A DNA stretch of 46,014 bases from Alphaproteobacteria bacterium (lineage in GTDB: Bacteria; Pseudomonadota; Alphaproteobacteria; Sphingomonadales; Sphingomonadaceae): NCBI GenBank assembly GCA_030430365.1, contig JAUIFP010000016.1, positions 1-46,014 on the forward strand, given 5' to 3'. This document shows positions 21,546 to 31,337 of this stretch, piece by piece. Within the stretch, counting starts at the first letter, position 1, and each line of letters starts with the position of its first letter. A model generated the notes under the pieces. It saw only the letters and a program-made list of their open reading frames with translations. It made no database searches and was not told the DNA's origin. The translations under genes and the position numbers were made by a program.

Positions 21546-23543
21546 TCAGCGCAGATCGGGTGCCAGCGCGTTCGCCTTCAGCTGGGCAATCGCATCGTCC
21601 AGCGTCAGGAACTGCTGTTCCTTCTCACCCAAAGTGCGCATCGCGACCTTGCCTTCTTCCGCCTCGCGCATGCCGACCACCAGCAGATGCGGCACCTTGG
21701 CCACCGAGTGTTCGCGTACCTTGTAATTGATCTTCTCGTTGCGAAGATCGCTTTCAACGCGCAGCCCGGCCGCTTTCAGCTTGGCTTCCACTTCCAGCGC
21801 ATAATCGTCCGCATCCGAAACGATGGTGGCGACCACCGCCTGCACCGGCGCAAGCCAGAGCGGCATGCGCCCGGCATGATGTTCGATCAGGATGCCGATG
21901 AAGCGTTCGTAGGAGCCGAAGATGGCGCGGTGGAGCATCACCGGGCGGTGGCGTTCGCCATCCTCGCCGACATAGCTGGCATCCAGCCTTTCGGGCAAAA
22001 CCCGGTCGGACTGGATCGTGCCCACCTGCCAGGTGCGCCCGATCGCATCGGTGAGGTGCCATTCCAGCTTGGGCGCATAGAAGGCGCCTTCGCCGGGCAG
22101 TTCTTCCCAGCCATATTCTTCGCTCGCCATGCCAGCCTCGCGCACGGCATTGCGCAGTTCCTCTTCCGCCTTGTCCCAATCGGCGTCGGAGCCGAAGCGC
22201 TGTTCGGGCCGCAGGGCCAGCTTGATCTCGTAAGAAAAGCCGAAATCCTTGTATACCGTGTCCGCCAGCTCGCAGAATTTGCGCACTTCTTCGACCACCT
22301 GATCTTCGGTGCAGAAGATATGCGCATCGTCCTGCGTGAACTGGCGCACGCGCATCAGCCCATGCAGCGCGCCATGCGGTTCGTTGCGGTGGCAGCAGCC
22401 CATTTCGCCCAGCCGGATCGGCAGATCGCGGTAGGACGTGATGCCCTGTTTGAAGACCAGCACATGCGCCGGGCAGTTCATCGGCTTCAGAGCCATCCAG
22501 TCCGCATCGTCGGGGATCAGCGCGCCTTCGTCCGCCGTGTTGGGCACGACATCGGGGATGACGAACATGTTCTCGCGATATTTGCCCCAATGGCCGGACT
22601 GTTCCCATTGATGGGCGTCCATCACTTGCGGCGTCTTGATCTCGCGGTAATCCGCCCCGTCCATCTTGCGCCGCATATAGGCTTCCAGCTCGCGCCAGAT
22701 CTTGTAGCCCTTAGGGTGCCAGAACACGCTGCCATGCGCCTCTTCCTGCAAATGGAACAGGTCCATCTCGCGCCCCAGCTTGCGGTGGTCGCGCTTGGCG
22801 GCCTCTTCCAGCCGGTGGAGATGCGCATCGAGCTGCTTCTTGTTCAGCCAGCCCGTGCCGTAGATCCGCGTGAGCTGCGCATTGGCCTGGTCACCGCGCC
22901 AATAGGCACCGGCCACCCGCATCAGCTTGAAGGCCTGCGGGTCCAGTCTGCCCGTGCTGGCCAGATGCGGGCCGCGGCACATATCCAGCCAGTCGTCCCC
23001 CGACCAATAGACCGTCAGCTCTTCATCCTCGGGCAGTTCGGCGGCCCATTCGGCCTTGAACGTCTCGCCGTCGGCCTGCCATTTCTCGATCAGCTGCTCG
23101 CGGCTCCACACTTCGCGGCGCAGCGGCTTGTCCGCCTTGATGATGCGCCGCATCTCTTCCTCGATCGCGGGCAGATCGTCCATCGAGAAAGGCTCGCGCC
23201 CGGCCGGCGCCATGACGTCATAGTAAAAGCCGTCATCCGTCGCCGGGCCGAAGGTGATCTGCGTGCCGGGGAACAGCGACTGCACCGCTTCGGCCAGGAC
23301 ATGGGCATAATCGTGGCGCGCGAGTTCCAGCGCATCGGCCTCGTCCCTGCTCGTGACCAGCGCCAGCTCGGCATCGCCTTCGAAGGGGCGGGTGATATCG
23401 CGCAGCTCTCCATTCACGCGCGCGGCAATCGCCGCCTTGGCCAGGCCCGGGCCGATTGCGGCCGCGACATCGGCAGGCGTGGAACCCTGCGGCATTTCGC
23501 GCAGGGAACCGTCTGGAAGGCTGATCTTCAACAACTCGCTCAT
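21546..23543 (-). CDS. thrS: Threonine--tRNA ligase
   Basis: ThrS charges tRNA-Thr with threonine in the cytosol and edits mischarged serine. The 665-aa product has the full bacterial architecture: an N-terminal TGS domain (about 1-65) and the editing domain with [10 protein letters not shown] (HxxxH, about 80). The class II catalytic core follows with motif 2 [20 protein letters not shown] and DDAHIFC, then a C-terminal anticodon-binding domain. Catalytic zinc ligands are expected at the motif-2 cysteine region and at histidines downstream. Its upstream region is shared with the divergent alpha/beta hydrolase; no T-box or other riboswitch is visible. Confidence 0.96.
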   Translation of the reverse strand: MSELLKISLPDGSLREMPQGSTPADVAAAIGPGLAKAAIAARVNGELRDITRPFEGDAELALVTSRDEADALELARHDYAHVLAEAVQSLFPGTQITFGPATDDGFYYDVMAPAGREPFSMDDLPAIEEEMRRIIKADKPLRREVWSREQLIEKWQADGETFKAEWAAELPEDEELTVYWSGDDWLDMCRGPHLASTGRLDPQAFKLMRVAGAYWRGDQANAQLTRIYGTGWLNKKQLDAHLHRLEEAAKRDHRKLGREMDLFHLQEEAHGSVFWHPKGYKIWRELEAYMRRKMDGADYREIKTPQVMDAHQWEQSGHWGKYRENMFVIPDVVPNTADEGALIPDDADWMALKPMNCPAHVLVFKQGITSYRDLPIRLGEMGCCHRNEPHGALHGLMRVRQFTQDDAHIFCTEDQVVEEVRKFCELADTVYKDFGFSYEIKLALRPEQRFGSDADWDKAEEELRNAVREAGMASEEYGWEELPGEGAFYAPKLEWHLTDAIGRTWQVGTIQSDRVLPERLDASYVGEDGERHRPVMLHRAIFGSYERFIGILIEHHAGRMPLWLAPVQAVVATIVSDADDYALEVEAKLKAAGLRVESDLRNEKINYKVREHSVAKVPHLLVVGMREAEEGKVAMRTLGEKEQQFLTLDDAIAQLKANALAPDLR

Positions 23544-23840
23544 CGAACTCTCTCGTCAATCCACCGGCGCGCAATGGCACAAGGGCGCGCGCACCGGAAG
23601 GGGTGGTGCCGATTGGATGGAAAAGTTCGGGAAGCTGACACCGCGCCGCCCGAACCCGGACGGCGGCTGGCGCGCGCTTAAGCCGCGACCGACCGCCCCC
23701 GGAACGCCGGGGTAGTGGTGGTTGTGGTCAAGGCGCGAACATGCGTCATGCGAAAGGCTTTAGCAGGTGAAGATGAACAAGTCACTGCGCAAAAGGCCCG
23801 CCCTTGTGCTTGCCCTCCCGCGCGCTCACATAGGCACGCA
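23544..23840. other. Divergent intergenic region between thrS and the hydrolase
   Basis: About 300 bp hold both promoters. No tRNA-like leader or T-box, and no convincing -35/-10 pair, could be picked. A 32-codon frame at 23617-23715 lacks a ribosome site and shows no domain, so it is not called. Confidence 0.4.
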
Positions 23841-24572
23841 ATGACAGGCACCCAGTTCCACACCATGCAAGATGGCCGCAAACTCGCTTTCCGCAAGACG
23901 GATGGCAGCGGCCCCGCGATCGTCTTCCTGCCCGGCTATATGTCCGACATGGAAGGAGGCAAGGCGGCCGCCGTGTTCGACTGGGCGGCAGAGCAGGGCC
24001 GGGCATGCCTGCTGCTGGATTATTCGGGCTGCGGGCAGAGCGAAGGGAATTTCGCCGACGGCACACTGTCACGCTGGCGCGAAGAGGTTCTGGCGCTGAT
24101 AGCGGCGCAGGCGGAAGGGCCGGTGATCCTGATCGGATCGTCCATGGGCGGCTGGCTGATGCTGCTTTGCGCGCTGGAGCTGGGCAGCAAAGTCGCCGCT
24201 TTGATCGGGATTGCCGCCGCGCCGGACTTCACCGATTGGGGCTATAGCGAGGAACAGAAATCGCATCTTTCCGCGGGCGAGACGATTTACGAGAACAACC
24301 CTTATGGCCCCGAGCCTACGCCCACGCATGGCGGCTTCTGGGCCGACGCCCAGCAATTGCGCCTGCTGGACGAAACAATCCCGCTTTCCTGCCCCGTGCG
24401 GCTGCTGCAGGGGCAGCGCGATGCCGACGTTCCGTGGAACACGGCCCTCAGGATCGCCGAGCAGCTCCATTCAGACGATGTGCAGGTGGCCCTGATCAAG
24501 GATGCCGACCATCGCCTGTCACGCGATGAAGATATCGCCACTCTGCTGCGAACCCTTGCAGCGCTCAGCTGA
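23841..24572 (+). CDS. Alpha/beta hydrolase (ABHD10-like)
   Basis: The 243-aa soluble serine hydrolase has the oxyanion region FLPGYMSDMEGGKA, the nucleophile elbow GSSMGG with serine at about 101, an acid in GQRDADVPW and the catalytic histidine in DADHRLSRDED. The overall pattern resembles the ABHD10/palmitoyl-thioesterase-like group, which removes acyl groups from esters or thioesters. Substrate is not known. The ATG at 23841 is chosen because homology-like sequence begins there; a frame open from 23715 adds low-complexity residues. A TPR gene follows after 14 nt and an LLM oxidoreductase after that, so the three are probably an operon. Confidence 0.82.
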   Translation: MTGTQFHTMQDGRKLAFRKTDGSGPAIVFLPGYMSDMEGGKAAAVFDWAAEQGRACLLLDYSGCGQSEGNFADGTLSRWREEVLALIAAQAEGPVILIGSSMGGWLMLLCALELGSKVAALIGIAAAPDFTDWGYSEEQKSHLSAGETIYENNPYGPEPTPTHGGFWADAQQLRLLDETIPLSCPVRLLQGQRDADVPWNTALRIAEQLHSDDVQVALIKDADHRLSRDEDIATLLRTLAALS

Positions 24573-24586
24573 AAACCGCCCTCGCC

Positions 24587-25405
24587 ATGCTCCTTGCCTC
24601 GATCCTCCCGCTCATTGCCCAGGCCTCGATCCTCCCGCCGCTGGAGCCGGTGATGACCGATTCCGCCCTGCGCGAACCGCCGCCGGTGCAGCAGGACCGC
24701 CTGACCGTGTGCCTCGACCAGGTGCGCACCGATCCCCCCACGGCGATCGTCACGGCCAGCAGCTGGATCGGCGAAGCGTCCGGCCCCGACCTTGCCTTCC
24801 CGCATCAATGCCTGGGCATGGCCTATACCAGGCTGCTGCGCTGGGAAGCGGCGGAGCGGGCGTTTCTGGCCGCGCGCGATGCAGCCGCTCCGGACAATAA
24901 CGTCCTGCGCTCCAAGCTTGCAGCCATGGCGGGCAATTCCGCCCTGGCGGAGCAGCGCAGCGAGGCGGCGCTGGCCGATTTCGCACTGGCGCTGCAGGAT
25001 GCGAATGCCGCGCAGGACAAGATCGCCGCCGGGGAGATCGAGATCGACCGCTCTCGCGCATTGGTCGCGCTCGGCCGCAATGAAGAGGCGGCGCAGGCCC
25101 TGGCAGCCGCTCGGCAAGGCGCCCCGCAAAATTCCGATGCCTGGCTGCTATCGGCCACGCTGGAGCGGCGCGCCGAAAACCTGGCCGGCGCGCAGAACTA
25201 TATCGAAACCGCCGCTGCGCTCGATCCGGAAAATCCGGCCATCGGGCTGGAAGCGGGCGTGATCGCGATCCTTTCCGGGCGTGAAGAGGCCGCGCGCAAG
25301 AGCTGGCAATCGGTGATCGAAACGGCGCCGGACAGCGCGGAGGCGGGTGTGGCGACGGACTATCTCGCCCAGATCACGGGCCAATCGCAGGAGGAAGGCC
25401 GATGA
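24587..25405 (+). CDS. TPR-repeat protein, probably exported
   Basis: The 272-aa product begins with a hydrophobic stretch (LLASILPLIAQASILPP) that could be a signal peptide. It continues as alanine-rich paired helices typical of tetratricopeptide repeats, for example AYTRLLRWEAAERAFLAARD, ALADFALALQDANAAQDK and ALVALGRNEEAAQALAAAR. TPRs mediate protein contacts; no partner is identifiable. No clear ribosome site precedes the ATG, which lies 14 nt after the hydrolase stop, so coupled translation is likely. Its stop overlaps the next start by ATGA. Confidence 0.75.
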   Translation: MLLASILPLIAQASILPPLEPVMTDSALREPPPVQQDRLTVCLDQVRTDPPTAIVTASSWIGEASGPDLAFPHQCLGMAYTRLLRWEAAERAFLAARDAAAPDNNVLRSKLAAMAGNSALAEQRSEAALADFALALQDANAAQDKIAAGEIEIDRSRALVALGRNEEAAQALAAARQGAPQNSDAWLLSATLERRAENLAGAQNYIETAAALDPENPAIGLEAGVIAILSGREEAARKSWQSVIETAPDSAEAGVATDYLAQITGQSQEEGR

Positions 25406-26388
25406 TCCCGCTTGCAGTGCTCGACCTCGTGCCCGTGCGCGAAGGCAGCGGCATTCCAGAAGCCCTGGCCGATACCGCCAATTATGCACAGGCCGCGGAA
25501 AAGGCCGGCTACAAGCGTTTCTGGATCGCCGAACATCATGCGACCGACGGGATCGCGGGCGGCGCGACTTCGGTCGTCATCTCCCATATCGGCCATGCGA
25601 CCAGCACGATCCGCATCGGATCGGGCGGGATCATGCTGCCCAATCACAATCCCTTCGTCATTGCCGAGCAGTTCGGCACGCTCGACGCGCTGTTTCCCGG
25701 CCGCGTCGATCTGGGGCTCGGCCGCGCGCCGGGCGCAGGCGGGCGGATCGCGCAGGCCCTGCGCAAGGATCTGCACCAGGCGGCGGAATATTTCCCGCAG
25801 GACGTGCTGGAGCTGCGCGCGCTGCTGACGGGCGATATCGATCTGCCGATCCAGGCCACCCCCGGCCTGGGCGCCAAAGTGGAAATGTGGATGCTGGGCT
25901 CCAGCCTGTTCGGCGCCCAGCTCGCGGCGCGGCTCGGCATGCCCTACGCCTTTGCCAGCCATTTCGCGCCCGACCTGCTGGACGAGGCGCTGGCGGCCTA
26001 TCGCCGCGACTTCCAGCCTTCGGCCGCTTTGGACAAGCCGCATGTGATGGCCGGCATGGGCGTGATCACGGCGGACACGGACGCGCAGGCCCGGCTGCTC
26101 GCTTCTTCGATGGAACAGTCCTTCGTCCGCCTGCGCACCGGAAATCCCGGCAAACTGCCGCCGCCGGTTCAGGATTACCGGGAGAATCTCTCGCCGCCTG
26201 AACTTGCCCTGCTGCAGCGCATGGACCCGGCGCGCGCCATCGGCAGCCCCGCGACCGTGCGCGAAAAGGTGACGCAATTCGTCGAGCGGACCGGGGTGGA
26301 CGAAATCGTCATTTCGGCCGCGATCTACGATCCCGTCGAGCGATGCCGGGCACTGGAAATGACGATGGAGGCGCTGAACGATGCATAG
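25402..26388 (+). CDS. LLM class flavin-dependent oxidoreductase
   Basis: The 328-aa product belongs to the bacterial luciferase-like superfamily (YhbW-type group), TIM-barrel enzymes that use FMN or F420. Diagnostic segments are LAVLDLVPVREGS, RFWIAEHHATDGIAGG, RIGSGGIMLPNHNPFVIAEQ and FPGRVDLGLGRAPG. The substrate is not predictable; members act as monooxygenases or reductases and need a reduced flavin supply. Its ATG overlaps the stop of the TPR gene (ATGA), showing translational coupling. A 152-bp gap separates it from the glutamate dehydrogenase gene. Confidence 0.85.
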   Translation: MIPLAVLDLVPVREGSGIPEALADTANYAQAAEKAGYKRFWIAEHHATDGIAGGATSVVISHIGHATSTIRIGSGGIMLPNHNPFVIAEQFGTLDALFPGRVDLGLGRAPGAGGRIAQALRKDLHQAAEYFPQDVLELRALLTGDIDLPIQATPGLGAKVEMWMLGSSLFGAQLAARLGMPYAFASHFAPDLLDEALAAYRRDFQPSAALDKPHVMAGMGVITADTDAQARLLASSMEQSFVRLRTGNPGKLPPPVQDYRENLSPPELALLQRMDPARAIGSPATVREKVTQFVERTGVDEIVISAAIYDPVERCRALEMTMEALNDA

Positions 26389-26540
26389 CATGGGCAAGGT
26401 GCCCTGGCGAAGCAGATTGGCCCGGCGGGTTGTCGGCCCATGGAGGCAGGCGTAGGATGCGATGGATTGATACGCCGCCTGACAAGAAAATTTCGCTGCG
26501 CGGCTTGCCGCGGGCAAGAACGAATTGGGGAGTGATCTGA

Positions 26541-29500
26541 ATGGCTGCCACGCGGCCTAAGCGCAATACCCGCAAGGGAACGAAGAAAAGCGAACCCGGC
26601 AAACCCGCCGCGAAGGATTGCGCCATCCTGGCAAAGGCGCTGTCGCGTCAGATGAAGGCATCGCTGCTGCCCGGCGACACCCCCCTTCCCGAAGAACGGC
26701 TGCAGGAAGCCGCCGAATTCGTGATCGACACCGCGTGCCATCGCAAACCCGAAGAACCCGCCATCGCGATCCGCTCCGCCAGCGAGGGGCACCGCTACAT
26801 GGCGATCGCCGTGATCAACAAGGACATGCCCTTCATCGTCGATTCCGTGGCCGCCACGATCGCCGGCCATGGCCTGTCGATCGACCGGCTGGTGCATCCC
26901 GTCCTGCCCGTGCGGCGCGACGGCGAAGGCAAGCTGGTGGCGCTGCCCGAAGGCGAGGCTTCCGGCGAGAAACTGGAATCGATGATCTACATCGAAACCT
27001 CGCGGATCGATGCCAAGCAGCGCCGCAAACTCTCCGCTGCTCTTTCCGCGACCATGGCCGATGTGCGCGGTGCCGTCAGCGACTGGCCGCAAATGCGCGC
27101 GCGGATGCTGGAGGATGCGGATCGCCTGCCAGACGCGGAAGGCGGCGCCTTGCTGCGCTGGCTTGCCGGCGACATGCTGACCTTGCTGGGCCATGTGACG
27201 CGCAAGCGTGACGGCAGCCATTCCAACATTCTGGGCATTTGCCGCAAGAGCACGCGCGAATTGCTGGCCGATGCCACCTATGAACGCGCCTTTGCCTGGT
27301 TCGATTCCGGCGAAGACGGCAAGGGCCGCAGCCCGCTGGTAATCAAGGCGAACCGTATCTCTCGCGTGCACCGGCATGTGCCGCTGGACCTGTTTATCGT
27401 GCCGCAAATGGAAGACGGGCGGATCACGGCGCTTTCCGTGCATGCCGGCATCTGGACCAGCGCCGCGCTGAATGCCGCGCCGGAAACCGTCCCGCGCTTG
27501 CGCGCGCAATCGGCCAGGCTGGCGGACCGGCTGGGCTACGATCAGGACAGCCATGGCGGACGGGCGCTGGCCCATGCGATGACCGTTCTGCCCCACGATC
27601 TGGTGATCGGTTTCGGCGATGCCGATATCGACCGGGTCGCAGCGACCATGATGTCGCTCGGCGAACGCCCCCGCCCCCGCCTGACGCTGGTCGAGGCGCC
27701 GCTTGCCCGGCACCTGTTCGCCTTCGTCTGGCTGCCGCGCGACTCCATGTCGACCGCGACGCGCCTGCACATCAAGGCGTTGCTGGAAGAAGGCACCGGC
27801 GGCCAGGTGATCGACTGGAGCCTGGAAATCGAAGGCGGCAGCCTGGCGCTGCTGCGCTTCATGCTGGACATTCGCGAAGGCTTCGAAGACGCGGTCGAAA
27901 GCGATCTCGACGCGCAGCTGCAGGTTCTTCTGCGCGGCTGGGGCGAAGCGGTCGAAGGCGCACTGGCCGAACGGGAAGAGGCTTCGCGGGCTGCCGCGCT
28001 CGCGGCGCGTTTCGCCGAATCCTTTCCGCTTGCCTATCATACCGATTACGGACCGGCAGAGGCCGCCAAGGACATCCTGCGCCTGCGCGCGCTGCAAAAT
28101 GCGGATCCGGCCACTCCGCATGGCCGGGATGTCCGGCTCTATTGCATGCCGGGTGACGGCGCGGACGAATTGCGGCTCAAGGTCTATCAGCTGGGCGGCG
28201 CCTTGCCGCTTTCCGACGCGGTGCCCGCGCTCGAAAATTTCGGCTTCCGCGTACTCTCCGAAGTCCCGACGCGGCTGGAAAATGGCGACCTGGCAACGAT
28301 CCACGATTTCACGCTGGCCCTGGCCGACGGCGGCGGCGCACAGGATTTGCTGGGACGCGCCGATGCCATCGAAGAGGCAATTGCGCAGGTGCTGAACGGC
28401 ACGGCGGAAAATGACGTCTTCAACCAGCTGATCATCGGCACGGCGCTGTCGGCGCGCGATGCCAACCTGCTGCGCGCATTCTATCGCTATCTGCGCCAGA
28501 CCGGGATCACCTTCACGATCCATACGGTGGTCGCCGCGCTGGACCGTGCGCCTGCCGTAACGCGCGGGCTGATCGCACTGTTCGAGGCGCGCCACGATCC
28601 CGAATTCGGCGGCGACCGCGACAAGGCAGAGGAAGAGGCTCAGGAAGCGATCCGCGATGGCCTGAACGCAGTGGAAGCCATCAATGACGACCGGCTGCTG
28701 CGCCTTTACCGCGCGGCGATCTGTGCGATCCTGAGAACCAATATGTTCGCCCCGGCGGCGCGCGAGGCAATGGCGTTCAAGCTCGATTCCGCGGCTGTGC
28801 CCGGCCTTCCCAAGCCGCTGCCATGGCGCGAAATCTTCGTCTATTCCAGCCGCGTCGAAGGCATTCATCTACGCGCCGGCCCGGTCGCGCGCGGCGGCAT
28901 TCGCTGGTCAGACAGGCGCGACGATTTCCGTACCGAAGTGCTGGGCCTGATGAAGGCGCAGCGGGTCAAAAATGCCGTCATCGTGCCCACCGGCGCGAAA
29001 GGCGGCTTCTACCCCAAGCAGCTGCCCGATCCGCGCCAGGACCGCGATGCCTGGGCTGCCGAAGGAAAGGAAAGCTACCGGATATTCATCCGCAGCCTGC
29101 TGTCCGTCACCGACAATATCGTGAAGGGCAAGGTCGTGCATCCCGGCTCAGTCGTGATCCGCGATCAGGACGATCCCTATTTCGTGGTCGCGGCGGACAA
29201 GGGCACGGCCAGCTTTTCCGACATTGCCAATGCCATCGCCGAAGAGCGGGACTTCTGGCTGGACGATGCCTTCGCCAGCGGGGGCAGCCACGGATACGAC
29301 CACAAGGCGATGGGCATCACCGCGCGCGGCGCCTGGATATCCGTCCAGCGGCATTTCCTGGAAATGGGCGTGGACGTGCAGAAGGACACTGTAAGAGTGG
29401 CCGGCTGCGGAGACATGTCGGGCGATGTTTTCGGCAATGGCATGCTGCTGTCCAAGGCGATCAAGCTGGTTGCAGCGTTCGACCATCGCCACATCTTCAT

Positions 29501-31298
29501 CGATCCCGCCCCGGACCCGGCCGCTTCCTGGAAGGAACGCAAGCGCCTGTTCGGCCTCGCCCGCTCCAGCTGGGACGATTATGACAAATCCCTGATCTCA
29601 AAGGGCGGCGGCGTCTTCCCGCGCAGCATGAAGAGCATTCCGCTTTCCGCCCAGATCCGCGATCTGCTGGAAATCGATGCGAAACAGCTCGATCCCGATA
29701 CGCTCATCTCCGCAATACTTAGGGCGCCTGTCGATCTGCTGTGGTTCGGCGGCATCGGCACCTATGTGAAGTCCTCGGACGAGAACAACGTCACGGTGGG
29801 CGATCGCGCCAACGATGCGCTGCGGGTGAATGGCGATGAAGTGCGCGCCCAGGTCATCGGCGAAGGCGCCAATCTGGGCGTCACCCAGGCAGGGCGCATC
29901 GAATTCGCTCTGGCCGGCAATGGCGGCGGGGGCGGCCGCATCAACACCGATTTCATCGACAATTCCGCCGGTGTCGATTGCTCCGACAATGAAGTGAACA
30001 TCAAGATCGCCTTTGCCGCGGCCAAGCGTGCCGGCAAATTGAGCGAGCAGCGGCGCAACAATCTGCTGGTGAAGATGACGGGCGAGGTCGCCGCGCTGGT
30101 GCTGGAGGACAACCGGCTGCAGGCACTGGGCCTCTCGATCGCGGCAGCCGGCGGCGCGGACAGCACGCCGTCCTATATCCGGCTGATCGACGTTCTCGAA
30201 GAACGCGGAGAAATCGACCGCAAGACCGAAGGCCTGGATGAGGATGAGGCGCTTTCGCGCCGCGCAGCGGAAGGCAACGGGCTGACGCGCCCTGAACTGG
30301 CGGTGCTGTTTTCGAGCGCCAAGCTCGCCTTGCAGAACGCGATCGAGAACAGCGACCTGACCGACGACAAGGCGTTCGACCCCACGCTGCTAAGCGATTT
30401 TCCCGAAACCATGCAGGGCCCGTTCCGCCAGCAGATACTGAGCCACCGGCTGCGGCGCGAACTGATTGCCACCAATCTTGCCAACCGCATCGTCAACCGG
30501 CTGGGCATGATCCACCCCTTCGAACTGGTCGAAGAAGAAGGCGCACCGCTGGACCATGTCGTCGCCGCTTTCTTCTGCGCGGACCGCCTGCTGGGCATCC
30601 AGGAGATCTGGGAACGGCTGGAAAATACGAAAATGCCGGAAGAAGCCCGGCTGCTGCTGTTCGACAAGGCCGCACTGGCAACGCGCAACCAGATGGCGGA
30701 CCTGCTGCGTGCGGGCGCCGGCAATGTCGGCCCTTCGAAACTCGAAGCGCAGCTTTCCTCCAGCATCGCCGAGCTTTCCGACAAGGCGAAGGGATTGCTG
30801 CAGGCCGAACGGCCGTTCCATTCGGCGCATCTGCGCGATGAATTCGAAAGCGTCGGCGCACCCGCCAGGGAGACCGAGATGGTGACCCGACTGTTCGATC
30901 TCGACGGCGTGATCGGGCTGGCCCGCCTGTCGGTCGATTCCGGCATTTCGGCCAGCCGGCTGACCGGCGCATTCACGGATCTGGGGGCAGAGCTCGGCCT
31001 GGACTGGGCGCAGGGCACGGCGGCCCTGATGAACCCTTCCGACCCCTGGGAGCGGCTTCTGATTGCCGGATTGGCACGCGATTTCCAGCAGATGCGGCTT
31101 GACTTGCTTGCCCGCCTCACCAGTGGCAAGGGCAAATCGGTTAATCCCGTAGAAGCGAAGGACCGCTGGAGTGAAACGCATAGATCGGCCATCGAGCAGT
31201 TCCGCGCAATGATTGCGCGGGCCAGAAGCTCGGCACCGGTCACGCCTGCCATTCTTGCGCAGATCGCAAGCCAGGCCCGCAACCTGCTGGCCCGCTGA
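26541..31298 (+). CDS. gdhB: NAD-specific glutamate dehydrogenase, 180-kDa class
   Basis: This very large enzyme (1585 aa) oxidatively deaminates L-glutamate to 2-oxoglutarate and ammonia with NAD and feeds the TCA cycle. The first ~700 residues are the ACT-like regulatory region of this class. The catalytic core follows, with VARGGIRWSDRRDDFRTEV (from about 782) and the lysine region PTGAKGGFYPKQ (K about 820). The dinucleotide-binding part includes AGCGDMSGDVFGNGM, and a long C-terminal helical extension completes it. Length is normal for the class. GGGGAG precedes the ATG. The ferredoxin reductase gene follows after 39 nt. The symbol gdhB is the usual one for this class, but gdhL or gdh2 are also used. 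Confidence 0.94.
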   Translation: MAATRPKRNTRKGTKKSEPGKPAAKDCAILAKALSRQMKASLLPGDTPLPEERLQEAAEFVIDTACHRKPEEPAIAIRSASEGHRYMAIAVINKDMPFIVDSVAATIAGHGLSIDRLVHPVLPVRRDGEGKLVALPEGEASGEKLESMIYIETSRIDAKQRRKLSAALSATMADVRGAVSDWPQMRARMLEDADRLPDAEGGALLRWLAGDMLTLLGHVTRKRDGSHSNILGICRKSTRELLADATYERAFAWFDSGEDGKGRSPLVIKANRISRVHRHVPLDLFIVPQMEDGRITALSVHAGIWTSAALNAAPETVPRLRAQSARLADRLGYDQDSHGGRALAHAMTVLPHDLVIGFGDADIDRVAATMMSLGERPRPRLTLVEAPLARHLFAFVWLPRDSMSTATRLHIKALLEEGTGGQVIDWSLEIEGGSLALLRFMLDIREGFEDAVESDLDAQLQVLLRGWGEAVEGALAEREEASRAAALAARFAESFPLAYHTDYGPAEAAKDILRLRALQNADPATPHGRDVRLYCMPGDGADELRLKVYQLGGALPLSDAVPALENFGFRVLSEVPTRLENGDLATIHDFTLALADGGGAQDLLGRADAIEEAIAQVLNGTAENDVFNQLIIGTALSARDANLLRAFYRYLRQTGITFTIHTVVAALDRAPAVTRGLIALFEARHDPEFGGDRDKAEEEAQEAIRDGLNAVEAINDDRLLRLYRAAICAILRTNMFAPAAREAMAFKLDSAAVPGLPKPLPWREIFVYSSRVEGIHLRAGPVARGGIRWSDRRDDFRTEVLGLMKAQRVKNAVIVPTGAKGGFYPKQLPDPRQDRDAWAAEGKESYRIFIRSLLSVTDNIVKGKVVHPGSVVIRDQDDPYFVVAADKGTASFSDIANAIAEERDFWLDDAFASGGSHGYDHKAMGITARGAWISVQRHFLEMGVDVQKDTVRVAGCGDMSGDVFGNGMLLSKAIKLVAAFDHRHIFIDPAPDPAASWKERKRLFGLARSSWDDYDKSLISKGGGVFPRSMKSIPLSAQIRDLLEIDAKQLDPDTLISAILRAPVDLLWFGGIGTYVKSSDENNVTVGDRANDALRVNGDEVRAQVIGEGANLGVTQAGRIEFALAGNGGGGGRINTDFIDNSAGVDCSDNEVNIKIAFAAAKRAGKLSEQRRNNLLVKMTGEVAALVLEDNRLQALGLSIAAAGGADSTPSYIRLIDVLEERGEIDRKTEGLDEDEALSRRAAEGNGLTRPELAVLFSSAKLALQNAIENSDLTDDKAFDPTLLSDFPETMQGPFRQQILSHRLRRELIATNLANRIVNRLGMIHPFELVEEEGAPLDHVVAAFFCADRLLGIQEIWERLENTKMPEEARLLLFDKAALATRNQMADLLRAGAGNVGPSKLEAQLSSSIAELSDKAKGLLQAERPFHSAHLRDEFESVGAPARETEMVTRLFDLDGVIGLARLSVDSGISASRLTGAFTDLGAELGLDWAQGTAALMNPSDPWERLLIAGLARDFQQMRLDLLARLTSGKGKSVNPVEAKDRWSETHRSAIEQFRAMIARARSSAPVTPAILAQIASQARNLLAR

Positions 31299-31337
31299 GA
31301 ACAACAATTGAAAGCCAACCGGAAGGAATGAAGCGGC

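Noticed and set aside
23617-23715. 32-codon frame between thrS and the hydrolase
   Set aside because: Low-complexity product, no ribosome site, and it lies in the shared promoter region.
26499-26512. CGCGG/CCGCG hairpin before gdhB
   Set aside because: GC-rich 5-bp stem without T-run; such stems arise by chance in this composition.
26457-26540. 27-codon frame whose stop abuts the gdhB start (possible leader peptide)
   Set aside because: No attenuator-type RNA structure or amino-acid run; gdhB has its own ribosome site. Kept only as a note.
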